From: Maea johnstoni
Taxonomy: Eukaryota; Annelida; Polychaeta; Spionida; Magelonidae
Length of the DNA stretch: 64,000 nucleotides
Assembly: GCA_963942565.1 (NCBI GenBank)
Contig: CAWWDR010000728.1
Span: 1-64,000 of the forward strand
Direction of reading: 5' to 3'
Position numbers and translations under genes: made by a program. Positions 43,474 to 53,324 of the stretch are shown here, piece by piece. Position 1 is the stretch's first letter; the number at the start of each line of letters is the position of its first letter. The notes under the pieces were generated by a model that was given only the letters and a program-made list of their open reading frames with translations, was not told where the DNA came from and made no database searches.

Positions 43474-44883
43474 TATGGCAAGCCAAAGTGGTTTAAAATA
43501 GGCATTTATAAATATTTATAATTCATTTTTAAATATTTGAAAATATTTGAAAATATTTAAAATTAATTTTAAATATTTAAAATTCATTTATAAATATTAA
43601 TAATTCAGAATTTTAAATATTTATAAATCATGCTGAATTATAAATATTTAAAAATGATTTATAAATATTTGAAAATGAATTTCAAATATTTAAAAATGAA
43701 TTTCAAATATTCAAAAATGAATTATAAATATTTGAAAATGATGATTATTTTTAAATACTTGAAAATCATTTTCAAATATTTAAAATTCATTTTCAAATAT
43801 TTATAATTCATTTTCAAATATTTACAATTCATTTTAATATTTATAAATGAGATACTTTCAAATATTTGAAAATGAATTATAAATTTTTGAAAATCATTTT
43901 TAAATATTTGAAATTTATTTATAAATATTTATAAATAGGACCGAATTTTAAATATTTATAAATGAATTATTAATATTTGAAATTCATTTTTAAATATTTG
44001 AAATTCATTTTCAAATATTTATAATTCAATTCCAAATATTTATAAATCACTGATTTATGAATATTTGAAATTGAATTATAAATATTTAAAAATGAATTTC
44101 AAATATTTAAAAATGAATTTCAAATATTTAAAAATGAATTCTAAATATTTAAAAATGATTTCTAAATATTTAAAAATGGTCATTAAAAAACACTTTCGCT
44201 TGCCATTAGCCAAAGTGGTTTTAAATAGGCATTTATAAATATTAATAATTCATTTTTAAATATTTGAAAATATTTTCAAATATTTGAAATGAATTTTAAA
44301 TATTTAAAATTCATTTATAAATATTAATAATTTAGATTTTTAAATATTTATAAATCATGCTGAATTATGAATATTTAAAAATGATTTATAAATATTTGAA
44401 AATGAATTTCAAATATTTAAAAATGAATTATAAATATTTAAAAATGAATTATAAATATTTGAAAATGATGATTATTTTTAAATATTTGAAAATCATTTTC
44501 AAATATTTAAAATTCATTTTCAAATATTTATCATTCATTTTCAAATATTTATAATTCATTTTTAAATATTTATAAATGAGATAATTTTAAATATTTAAAA
44601 ATGAATCATAAATATTTGAAAATCATTTTTAAATATTTGAAATTCATTTATAAATATTTATAAATATGACCGAATTTCAAATATTTATAAATGAATTATA
44701 AATATTTGAAATTCATTTTTAAATATTTATAATTCAATTTCAAATATTCATAAATCAGTAATTTATAAATATTTGAAACTGAATTATAAATATTTGAAAA
44801 TGAATTTCAAATATTTAAAAATGATTTCTAAATATTTATTAATATTTAAAAATGGTCATTAAAAACCACTTTGGCTTGCCATA
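43474..44883. mobile_element. TIR element with 21-bp palindrome arrays (TATGGCAAGCC family, copy 2, dimeric)
   Basis: The outer ends are inverted repeats TATGGCAAGCCAAAGTGGTTT, matching the 3414-5800 element over TATGGCAAGCC.AAGTG. The flanks GGTCCC and CGTCCC agree at 5 of 6 bases, compatible with a 6-bp target duplication. At about 44206 an inner right end meets a truncated left end, so two units of about 700 bp lie in tandem, diverged by several per cent. The interior is AT-only arrays of AAATATTT-centred palindromes, 21 bp apart in runs (CAAATATTTAAAATTCATTT...). No transposase. It sits just upstream of the host gene's first exon. Confidence 0.8.
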
Positions 44884-44939
44884 CGTCCCAGCTGCCTCGG
44901 CACCGGAACAAAATGGCGCGGACCATGAAAATTAGGGCG

Positions 44940-45098
44940 ATTCATAATATTGATTTGATTTGATTTGATTAGATTTTATTCGGTCTAGTAAGACGTGTAT
45001 TACATCACAGGGGCTTGTATCGTTGAGCGGTCACTCGTGAGTCTGGGGATAGGTACTAGTAATAAAGACAAGGGGGGAAAGCAATTTGGTGCAAAAAG
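44940..45098. other. Possible end of another retroposon, (TTTGA)n-flanked
   Basis: TTGATTTGATTTGATTTGAT followed by TAGATTTTATTCGGTCTAG looks like the 3' tail of a different non-LTR element in inverse orientation. The downstream 100 bp is not recognised. Confidence 0.3.
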
Positions 45099-45281
45099 AA
45101 TGAATGAATGAATGAATGAATGATTTCTTAAAGGCACATCGGCGCACAAAGGCCATTTAGTGCCATAAAAATTGTGTAAAACAATGGTCCTTTGTTATTG
45201 TTGAAAACAATAACAAAGCAATAAATGAATAAAAATGATCACAAAACAATGAACAACTTCAAAATATAATTTCCGCATAAC
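45099..45281 (-). mobile_element. LINE 3'-end copy (5'-truncated)
   Basis: It starts with the (GAAT)n tail, then ATTTCTTAAAGGCACATCGG and the 3' UTR with the CTTTGTTATTGTT hairpin. It stops in the 3' UTR after TTCCGCATAAC. Orientation is minus, with its 3' end on the left. Confidence 0.85.
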
Positions 45282-45627
45282 TATGTTGTCAAACTTCCCC
45301 AAACGAAAAATACTGAAACCCCAAACCTATCAGATTTAGTCAAAACATGCATATGTCTGACCTGATCCAAGTTTTTCGATTTTCTTGTCCTTCTAAAGGT
45401 GAATAAAGTGAAGTTAGGTGGGAGCTGTCAATGAATCCAAGGTCCCCAGACGAATCTGACGAAATGGTGTCACATTTACCCACCAGGGGAATTGTTTGGC
45501 TTGATGAACCAAACATACAAAACACATCTAATTTGCTCATTTACTTCAAAATACATTCGAAATGAAAAAATCTAAATATTTAGTAACATGCGTAATTTTC
45601 TAATCTAACATATCATTGGCAGCAGTA
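45282..45627. other. Spacer between LINE copies, no gene recognised
   Basis: About 350 bp of unique AT-rich sequence. A short minus-strand frame at 45340-45540 carries no recognised domain. Confidence 0.4.
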
Positions 45628-46375
45628 GAATGAATGAATGAATGAATGATTTCTTAAAGGCACATCGGCGCACAAAGGCCATTTAGTGCCATAAAAATTG
45701 TGTAAAACAATGGTCGTTTGTTATTGTTGAAAACAATAACGAAGCAATGGATGAATAAAAATGATCACAAAATAATGAACAACTTCAAAATATAATTTCC
45801 ATATAACAGGTTGTTTCAAAAGAAACTATAAATTCTTAAAATGTTTTACAAGCGGTAAAACAGACCAATCTCATGTAAATAAGATAAAATGCTGTCTGGA
45901 GGAACCTTTTCAAAGAGTTCCCTAAAGCTATTTACACTAAAATGTCTATTTCTGGATTCAATAAAATCGACACACTCAAATAAAATATGCTTGACAGTCA
46001 ATTGACAATCACACGCTGTACATTGTGGAGGATCTTCCCCTTTCAAAAGGAAGCAGTGAGTCAAATGAGTGTGACCAATTCGGATTCTTGCTAAAACACT
46101 CTCCTCACGTCTAATGATTCGAGAACCTCCAGGCCAAAGACCCAACTGTGGATGAATTTCATGTAGTTTGTTGTTTACAGCCTCATCCCACTGAGACTGC
46201 CATTTGCATTTTAAAAGGACATTGATGTGCTTTTTAAAATCACCATAAGGAATTGGAACATTTGCGACTCTTCTCGAAAGACCAGCCTTGGCAGCAGCAT
46301 CTGCCTTTTCATTACCCCTAATGCCAACATGACTGGGGATCCAGTAAAATAATATTCTTTTCTCTTGGTAGTGTA

Positions 46376-47755
46376 CTAACCAATTGAGGCGTTCAAGTAT
46401 GTAGAGGACAAGAGGAGGTCTTGGCCCGAAATGGCTTGAAGAGCAGACTTTGAATCAGAGAAAATAATAAAATTCCTTTCATCATCATCTGCCGTCTCCA
46501 CCCGATCAAGAGCTAGATAGAGAGCATGCAACTCGGCAGAAAATATAGAGGACTTATCTGGAAGACGTTCAATGGAAGAATAATTATCAATGACTGCTGC
46601 TGCTGCAGCCTTGTCATCTGCAACAGAGCCATCAGTGTAGATGAAGTCATAGTCTCGGAAGACATCCTTCACCTCATTGTGCAAACTTATGTACTGAGAA
46701 GGATCCGTTTGATCCTTCTTGGCATACGAAAGAGTGAGGTTGACCATAGCAGTTGGATATGTCCATGGAGGAGTTTCACGAAATTCAAATTTTGCGATGA
46801 TGTCAGGATTAAAATCTAACTCTTCCAATGATTCCTTAATACGAATACCAAAAGTTGGAATGACTCTTGGTTTTCTAGCAAAAAGGTCCACATATCGAGG
46901 ATTAAAAATAGTTTCATAAACAGGGTTATTTGGGTTGGCAGCTATTTTAGTTGCAAATTGGAGAGCAAGCTTTTCTCTTCTGAGGTGAAGAGGGAGCTCA
47001 TTCGCCTCAACACAAAGACTATCTGCAGGAGAGGTTCTAAAGGCTCCAAGACAAAGCTTCAAACCTTGATTTTGTATAGGATCCAGCAAAGAGATATAAG
47101 ATTTACATGCTGCTCCGTAGATAAAACATCCATAGTCTAGCTTTGAACGAACAAGGGCCCTATATAGTCGTAAAAGAACTATACGATCCCCACCCCAGTC
47201 GGTACTGGAAACAACACGCAACAAATTCAAAGCCTTGATACACTTTTTCTTCAGGCCCTTGATATGAGGGACAAATGTCAATTTTGAATCGAGTAAAATG
47301 CCAAGGAACTTTGTTTCCTTCTTTACAGGAATGGGGTTATCATAAAGGACCAAGTAGGGATCTGGATGAAGACCCCTACTTCGACAAAAATGGACACAAA
47401 CAGTCTTTGATTGGGAGAATTTAAAACCATTATTGTCAGCCCAATCTTCTATTCTATTTAGATGAAGTTGGAGCTGCCTTTCTATAGCGTGCATATGTTT
47501 TGAGCGATATGAGACACCAAAGTCATCCACAAATAGAGACTTGTCAACACCATTTCTTATACAGCTGGTGATGCTGTTGATTTTGACTATAAAAAGGGTG
47601 ACAGATAAAATGCTACCCTGAGGAACTCCCATTTCTTGATCATAAAAGTCAGAGAGGGATGTCCCCACTCTGACTCGAAATTTCCTCTCAGATAAAAAGT
47701 TTTGTATAAAAAGGGGTAAACGTCCCCTGAGGTCCATATCATGTAAATTTTTCAT
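46376..47755 (-). pseudogene. LINE reverse transcriptase/RNase H fragment, copy 1
   Basis: A 459-residue frame starting at MKNLHDMDLRG. It contains RT motifs GVPQGSIL and FVDDF (the catalytic Asp pair), then IYTDGS, SAELHALYLAL and FSDSKSAL of RNase H. It is broken near 46415, where a few bases present in sister copies are missing. The rest of RNase H and the C-terminal zinc motif (45846-46145) are in other frames. Confidence 0.85.
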
Positions 47756-47767
47756 AATGCCATATTT

Positions 47768-48112
47768 CTAAGTGGTGTCATATGCCTTTTCAAGGTCAAA
47801 AAAGATAGACACCACATGTTCCCCATTTAAAAATCCCTCTCTTACAAATGTCTCAAATCGCACAAGATGATCCATTGTGCTTCGCGTTTTCCGGAAGCCA
47901 CTTTGGGCTTCCGTGATAAGTGAAGAAGATTCAAGGTACCAAACAAGACAATCGTTTATCATTCGTTCCATGGTCTTACAGACACAACTGGTCAAAGCTA
48001 TTGGGCGGTAATTATTAGGATCTTTGGAGTCTTTTCCTGGTTTGGCAATGGGTATGATAGTGGCTTCTCTCCAGGAAGGTGGAAACTCTCCAGTTTCCCA
48101 AATATTATTAAA
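47768..48112 (-). pseudogene. LINE RT N-terminal fragment, copy 1
   Basis: Contains NNYRPIALTS, GFRKTRSTMDHLVRFE and FFDLEKAYDT, the fingers and motif A of the RT (Asp in FDLEKAYD). It is separated from the downstream RT frame by one in-frame stop. The upstream part is cut off by an inserted LINE tail. Confidence 0.85.
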
Positions 48113-48402
48113 ATGAATGAATGAATGATTTCTTAAAGGCACATCGGCGCACAAAGGCCATTTAGTGCCATAAAAATTGTGTAAAACAATGGTCCTTTGT
48201 TATTGTTGAAAACAATAACAAAGCAATAGATGAATAAAAATGATCACAAAACAATGAACAACTTCAAAATATAATTTCCGTATAACAGGTTGTTTCAAAA
48301 GAAACTACAAATTCTTAAAAGGTTTTACAATCGGTAAAACAGACCAATCTCATGTAAATAAGATAAAATGCTGTCTGGGAGAACCTTTTCAAAGAGTTCC
48401 CT
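48113..48402 (-). mobile_element. LINE 3'-end copy inserted into LINE copy 1
   Basis: A (GAAT)n tail, the 3' UTR and the last codons of the LINE up to AAAGAGTTCCCT. It is 5'-truncated there and joined directly to the intron-like sequence of the exon array (ACAAGTTGATTACAAC). Confidence 0.85.
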
Positions 48403-48766
48403 ACAAGTTGATTACAACATTAATGTTTTGTACACACTCAATCAAAATTTCCAGCTATATGATGAGTAATTCCTTTCCAGAGATTAATTTTTCTTTTATT
48501 ATTATTCAGAATATTACTCTGATAGTTTACATATGAAATTGAATAAGCCTCATGATACTTAACAACATAGGAGACCCAGAGGCGTTTTGGGGGTATTATG
48601 GAGTAGGGATCAGGAAAAAGCATCAATACATTAATAAAAAAAATTCAACATTACATTTACCAATGAAAATTTGCCTAGTGCCTTGACCTGCAACTCCTCC
48701 CAGCCCGAGGCACTTTGCCCTCAGGTTTACCCATCTCCCACAGTACGTTCCATATTTCCTTTGCAG
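48403..48766 (+). repeat. Repeated intron-like sequence B, copy at 48.4 kb
   Basis: The sequence from ACAAGTTGATTACAACATTA through TTTCCAGAGATTAATTTTTC to the polypyrimidine end CATATTTCCTTTGCAG recurs at about 56.34, 57.71, 60.48 and 62.93 kb, always upstream of a WWP exon when complete. Near 48690-48735 it contains one or two units of the 41-bp minisatellite. Confidence 0.85.
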
Positions 48767-48957
48767 TTTTTAAGCAGACTGGTGCAAGCATGAATCGGGG
48801 CTTCTAGCGAGTGGCAAGCTATGCCCCAAAATGGTGGCCAGCACACATTTCATTCTGTATGAATGAATGAATGAATGATTTCTTAAAGGCACATCGGCGC
48901 ACAAAGGCCATTTAGTGCCATAAAAATATTTCATTCTGTTCTCCAAACGATAAGTCA
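48767..48957 (+). pseudogene. NRF1-like WWP exon copy, with a LINE tail inserted
   Basis: After the acceptor TTTCCTTTGCAG the frame reads FKQTGASMNRGF, then a stop replaces the Trp found in sister copies, then RVASYAPKWWPAH. A 69-bp LINE 3' fragment (48859-48927) interrupts it. The donor position reads CATGAGT instead of CGTGAGT. This copy is not functional. Confidence 0.65.
48859..48927 (-). mobile_element. Minimal 69-bp LINE insertion with target duplication
   Basis: Only the (GAAT)n tail and the terminal stem-loop (GGCACATCGGCGC...AGTGCC) are present. ATTTCATTCTGT is duplicated exactly on both sides (48847-48858 and 48928-48939), and the empty site exists at about 56875. This shows the tail end of the LINE is mobile by itself through extreme 5' truncation. 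Confidence 0.93.
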
Positions 48958-49028
48958 TGAGTAAACCCTTCTGAAATATATTGAGATGTCAGGGTCTGAC
49001 CCCTAGATTTAGACACAGGGGCCCGTAG

Positions 49029-49147
49029 GAATGAATGAATGAATGATTTCTTAAAGGCACATCGGCGCACAAAGGCCATTTAGTGCCATAGAAATTGTAT
49101 AAAACAATGGTCCTTTGTTATTGTTGAAAATAATAACAAAGCAATGG
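49029..49147 (-). mobile_element. LINE 3'-end copy, about 120 bp
   Basis: A (GAAT)n tail and 3' UTR through the CTTTGTTATTGTT hairpin, cut at GCAATGG where the next LINE tail begins. It is inserted after GGGGCCCGTAG of the exon-array sequence (uninterrupted at 56963). Confidence 0.85.
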
Positions 49148-49670
49148 AATGAATGAATGAATGAATGATTTCTTAAAGGCACATCGGCGCACAAAGGCCA
49201 TTTAGTGCCATAAAAATTGTGTAAAACAATGGTCCTTTGTTATTGTTGAAAACAATAACAAAGCAATGGATGAATAAAATTATTCACAAAATAATGAACA
49301 ACTTCAAAATATAATTTCCGTATAACAGGTTGTTTCAAAAGAAACTGTAAATTCTTAAAAAGTTTTACAAGCAGTAAAACAGACCAATCTCATGTAAATA
49401 AGATAAAATGCTGTCTGGCGGAACCTTTTCAAAGAGTTCCCTAGAGCTATTTACACTAAAATGTCTATTTCTGGATTCAATAAAATCAACACACTCAAGT
49501 AAAATATGCTTGACAGTCAATTGACAATCACACGCTGTACATTGTGGAGGATCTTCCCCTTTTAAAAGGAAGCAGTGAGTCAAATGAGTGTGACCAATTC
49601 GGATTCTTGTTAAAACACTCTCCTCACGCCTAATGATTCGAGAACCGCCAGGCCAAAGACCCAACTGTGG
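49148..49670 (-). mobile_element. LINE 3'-end copy, about 520 bp
   Basis: Tail, 3' UTR and the last ~99 codons of the LINE ORF, including CTACDCQLTVKHILLECVDF (CCHC-type zinc motif), 5'-truncated after QLGLWPGG. Another LINE tail follows immediately. Confidence 0.88.
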
Positions 49671-50382
49671 AATGAATGAATGAATGATTTCTTAAAGGCA
49701 CATCGGCGCACAAAGGCCATTTAGTGCCATAAAAATTGTGTAAAACAATGGTCCTTTGTTATTGTTGAAAACAATAACAAAGCAATAAATGAATAAAAAT
49801 GATCACAAAACAATGAACAACTTCAAAATATAATTTCCGCATAACAGGTTGTTTCAAAAGAAACTACAAATTCTTAAAAGGTTTTACAATCGGTAAAACA
49901 GACCAATCTCATGTAAATAAGATAAAATGCTGTCTGGAGGAACCTTTTCAAAGAGTTCCCTAAGACTATTTACACTAAAATGTCTATTTCTGGATTCAAT
50001 AAAATCAACACACTCAAATAAAATATGCTTGACAGTCAATTGACAATCACACGCTGTACATTGTGGAGGAACTTCCCCTTTTAAAAAGAAGCAGTGAGTC
50101 AAATGAGTGTGACCAATTCGGATTCTTGTTAAAACACTCTCCTCACGCCTAATGATTCGAGAACCTCCAGGCCAAAGACCCAGCTGTGGATGAATTGCAT
50201 GTAGTTTGTTGTTTACAGCCTCATCCCACTGAGACTGCCAATTGCATTTTAAAAGGACATTGATGTGTTTTTTAAAATCACCATAAGGAATTGGAACATC
50301 TGTGACTCTTCTTGAAAGACCAGCCTTGACAGCAGCATCTGCCTTTTCATTACCCCTAATGCCAAAATGACTGGGAATTCAA
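49671..50382 (-). mobile_element. LINE 3'-end copy, about 710 bp
   Basis: Tail, 3' UTR and the C-terminal codons back to the end of the RNase H domain (HFGIRGNEKADAAV region). It is 5'-truncated at CTGGGAATTC and abuts another tail. Confidence 0.87.
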
Positions 50383-50555
50383 ATGAATGAATGAATGAAT
50401 GATTGCTTAAAGGCACATCGGCACACAAAGGCCATTTAGTGCCATAAAACTTGTGCCAAACAATGGTCCTTTGTTATTGTTGAAAACAATAACAAAGCAA
50501 TAGATGAATAAAAATGACTACAAAACAATGAACAACTTTAAAAAATAATTTCCGA
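50383..50555 (-). mobile_element. LINE 3'-UTR copy, subfamily variant
   Basis: Tail followed by GATTGCTTAAAGGCACATCG and a 3' UTR with several differences (AAACTTGTGCCAAAC). It ends near TTTCCGAG. The GATTGC start is shared with the copies at 53108 and 30131, marking a subfamily. Confidence 0.8.
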
Positions 50556-50660
50556 GCAATCGTACATCCAAATGTATACTTTCATTCATCTTTACATGTT
50601 ATTGAGTCTCAGTATTCCAGGCCTACTCCCGTTACTGACAAACTCACTCCATGTTCAAAC
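50556..50660. other. Short unique spacer
   Basis: About 100 bp between LINE copies. Nothing recognised. Confidence 0.5.
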
Positions 50661-50882
50661 GAATGAATGAATGAATGAATGAATGATTTCTTAAAGGCAC
50701 ATCGGCGCACAAAGGCCATTTAGTGCCATAAAAATTGTGTAAAACAATGGTCCTTTGTTATTGTTGAAAACAATAACAAAGCAATAAATGAATAAAAATG
50801 ATCACAAAACAATGAACAACTTCAAAATATAATTTCCGCATAACAGGTTGTTTCAAAAGAAACTACAAATTCTTAAAAGGTT

Positions 50883-51575
50883 TTACAATTGGTAAAACAG
50901 ACCAATCTCATGTAAATAAGATAAAATGCTGTCTGGGGGAACCTTTTCAAAGAGTTCCCTAAGACTATTTACACTAAAATGTCTATTTCTGGATTCAATA
51001 AAATCAACACACTCAAATAAAATATGCTTGACAGTCAATTGACAATCACACGCTGTACATTGTGGAGGATCTTCCCCTTTTAAAAGGAAGCAGTGAGTCA
51101 AATGAGTGTGACCAATTCGGATTCTTGTTAAAACACTCTCCTCACGCCTAATGATTCGAGAACCTACAGGCCAAAGACCCAGCTGTGGATGAATTGCATG
51201 TAGTTTGTTGTTTACAGCCTCATCCCACTGAGACTGCCATTTGCGTTTTAAAAGGACATTGATGTGTTTTTTAAAATCACCATAAGGAATTGGAACATCT
51301 GTGACTCTTCTTGAAAGACCAGCCTTGGCAGCAGCATCTGCCTTTTCATTGCCCCTAATGCCAACATGACTGGGAATCCAGTAAAATAAAATTATTTTCT
51401 CTTGGTACTGTACTAGCCAATTGAGGCGTTCCAGTATGTAGAGGACAAGAGGATGTGTCCAGTCTTGGCCCGAAATGGCTTGAAGAGCAGACTTTGAATC
51501 AGAGAAAATAATAAAATTCCTTTCATCATCATCTGCCGTCTCCACCCTATCAAGAGCTAGATAGAGAGCATGCAA
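50883..51575 (-). pseudogene. LINE RNase H and C-terminal zinc region, copy 2
   Basis: A 230-residue frame beginning within RNase H (MHALYLALDRVE). It contains FSDSKSAL, the IPSHVGIRGNEKADAAA box with the last catalytic Asp, and the C-x2-C-x7-H-x4-C motif. It is separated from the RT frame by a stop. Confidence 0.85.
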
Positions 51576-51611
51576 CTCGGCAGAAAATATAGAGGACTTA
51601 TCTGGAAGACG

Positions 51612-52848
51612 TTAAATGGAAGAATAAGTATCAATGACTGCTGCTGCAGCCTTGTCATCTGCAACAGAGCCATCAGTGTAGATGAAATCATAGTCTCGAA
51701 AGACATCCTTCACCTCATTGTGCAAACTTATGTACTGAGAAGGATCCGTTTGATCCTTCTTGGCATACGAAAGAGTGAGGTCGACCATAGCAGTTGGATA
51801 TGTCCATGGAGGAGTTTCAGGAAATTCAAATTTTGCGATGATGTCAGGATTAAAATCTAACTCTTCCAATGATTCCTTAATACGAATACCAAAAGTTGGA
51901 ATGACTCTTGGTTTTCTAGCAAAAAGGTCCATATATCGAGGGTTAAAAATAGTTTCGTAAACAGGGTTATTTGGGTTGGCAGCTATTTTAGTTGCAAATT
52001 GTAGAGCAAGCTTTTCTCTTCTAAGGCGAAGAGGGAGCTCATTCGCCTCAACACAAAGACTATCTGCAGGAGAGGTTCTAAAGGCTCCAAGACAAAGCCT
52101 CAAACCTTGATTTTGAATAGGATCCAGCAAAGAGATATAAGATTTACATGCTGCTCCATAGATAAAACATCCATAGTCTAGCTTTGAACGAACAAGGGCC
52201 CTATATAGTCGTAAAAGAACTATACGATCCCCACCCCAGTCGGTACTGGAAACAACACGCAACAAATTCAAAGCCTTGATACACTTTTTCTTCAGGCCCT
52301 TGATATGAGGGACAAATGTCAATTTTGAATCGAGTAAAATGCCAAGGAACTTTGTTTCCTTCTTTACAGGAATGGGGTTATCATAAAGTACCAAGTAGGG
52401 ATCTGGATGAAGACCCCTCCTTCGACAAAAATGGACACAAACAGTCTTTGATTGGGAGAATTTAAAACCATTATTGTCAGCCCAATCTTCTATTCTATTT
52501 AGATGAAGTTGGAGCTGTCTTTCTATAGCGTGCATATGTTTTGAGCGATATGAGACACCAAAGTCATCCACAAATAGAGACTTGTCAACACCATTTCTTA
52601 TACAGCTGGTGATGCTGTTGATTTTGACAATAAAAAGGGTGACAGATAAAATGCTACCCTGAGGAACTCCCATTTCTTGATCATAAAAGTCAGAGAGGGA
52701 TGTCCCTACTCTGACTCGAAATTTCCTTTCAGATAAAAAGTTTTTAATAAAAAGGGGCAAACGTCCCCTAAGGTCCATACCATGTAAATCCTTCATAATT
52801 CCATATTTCCAAGTGGTGTCATATGCCTTTTCTAGGTCAAAAAAGACA
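51612..52848 (-). pseudogene. LINE reverse transcriptase, copy 2
   Basis: The LINE part of a frame that begins in flanking sequence at 52997. It contains FFDLEKAYDTTW, GVPQGSIL, FVDDF, KFLGILLDSKL and the start of RNase H (IYTDGS). The first ~48 codons of the open frame are from antisense intron-like sequence and are not LINE. Confidence 0.85.
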
Positions 52849-53107
52849 GCTATATGATGAGTAATTCCTTTCCAGAGATTAATTTTTCTTTTATTAGTAT
52901 TCAGAATATTACCCTGATAGTTTACATATGAAATTGAATAAGCCTCCTGATGCTTAACAACAGAGGAGACCCAGAGGCAAGCATCTATTGTGGTCATAAT
53001 ATTACCTGACCATTATTAAAAGACACAGTTGTCAAATATGTCTTTGATTTGGATCACTTTCATAACAAAGGGGACTGACACACAATTATCAGTAAATATC
53101 CACAGCT
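52849..53107. other. Partial intron-like sequence B and spacer
   Basis: About 130 bp of repeated sequence B (TATGATGAGTAATTCC to GAGACCCAGAGGC), then unique AT-rich DNA. No exon is seen. Confidence 0.6.
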
Positions 53108-53324
53108 AATGAATGAATGAATGAATGATTGCTTAAAGGCACATCGGCGCACAAAGGCCATTTAGTGCCATAAAAATTGTGTAAAACAATGGTCCTTTGT
53201 TATTGTTGAAAACAATAACAAAGCAATAGATGAATAAAAATGATCACAAAACAATGAACAACTTCAAAATATAATTTCCGTATAACAGGTTGTTTCAAAA
53301 GAAATTACTAATTCTTAAAAGGTT

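Larger units (their letters stand above)
45628..48112 (-). mobile_element. LINE copy 1 (I/Nimb-like, RNase H-bearing), interrupted
   Basis: From a (GAAT)n tail and 3' UTR through the C-terminal zinc motif, RNase H and reverse transcriptase to about NNIWETGEF upstream of the RT core, where another LINE tail (48113) has inserted. Compared with the copy at 53108, it has a W-to-stop change in the RT at about 47768 and a small deletion in RNase H near 46415, so it is inactive. The N-terminal endonuclease part is absent. Confidence 0.88.
50661..52848 (-). mobile_element. LINE copy 2, RT to 3' end
   Basis: A (GAAT)n tail, 3' UTR, C-terminal zinc motif, RNase H (50883-51575) and RT (51612-52848), 5'-truncated at FFDLEKAYD. 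It has one in-frame stop between RT and RNase H at about 51613 and is otherwise open. Its 5' end joins intron-like sequence B at GCTATATGATGAG. Confidence 0.9.

Noticed and set aside
48438-48626. Minus-strand frame in repeated sequence B (LWVSYVVKYHEAYSISYVNY)
   Set aside because: The same sequence is intron-like on the plus strand, ends in a good acceptor and varies by indels between copies. No family recognised.
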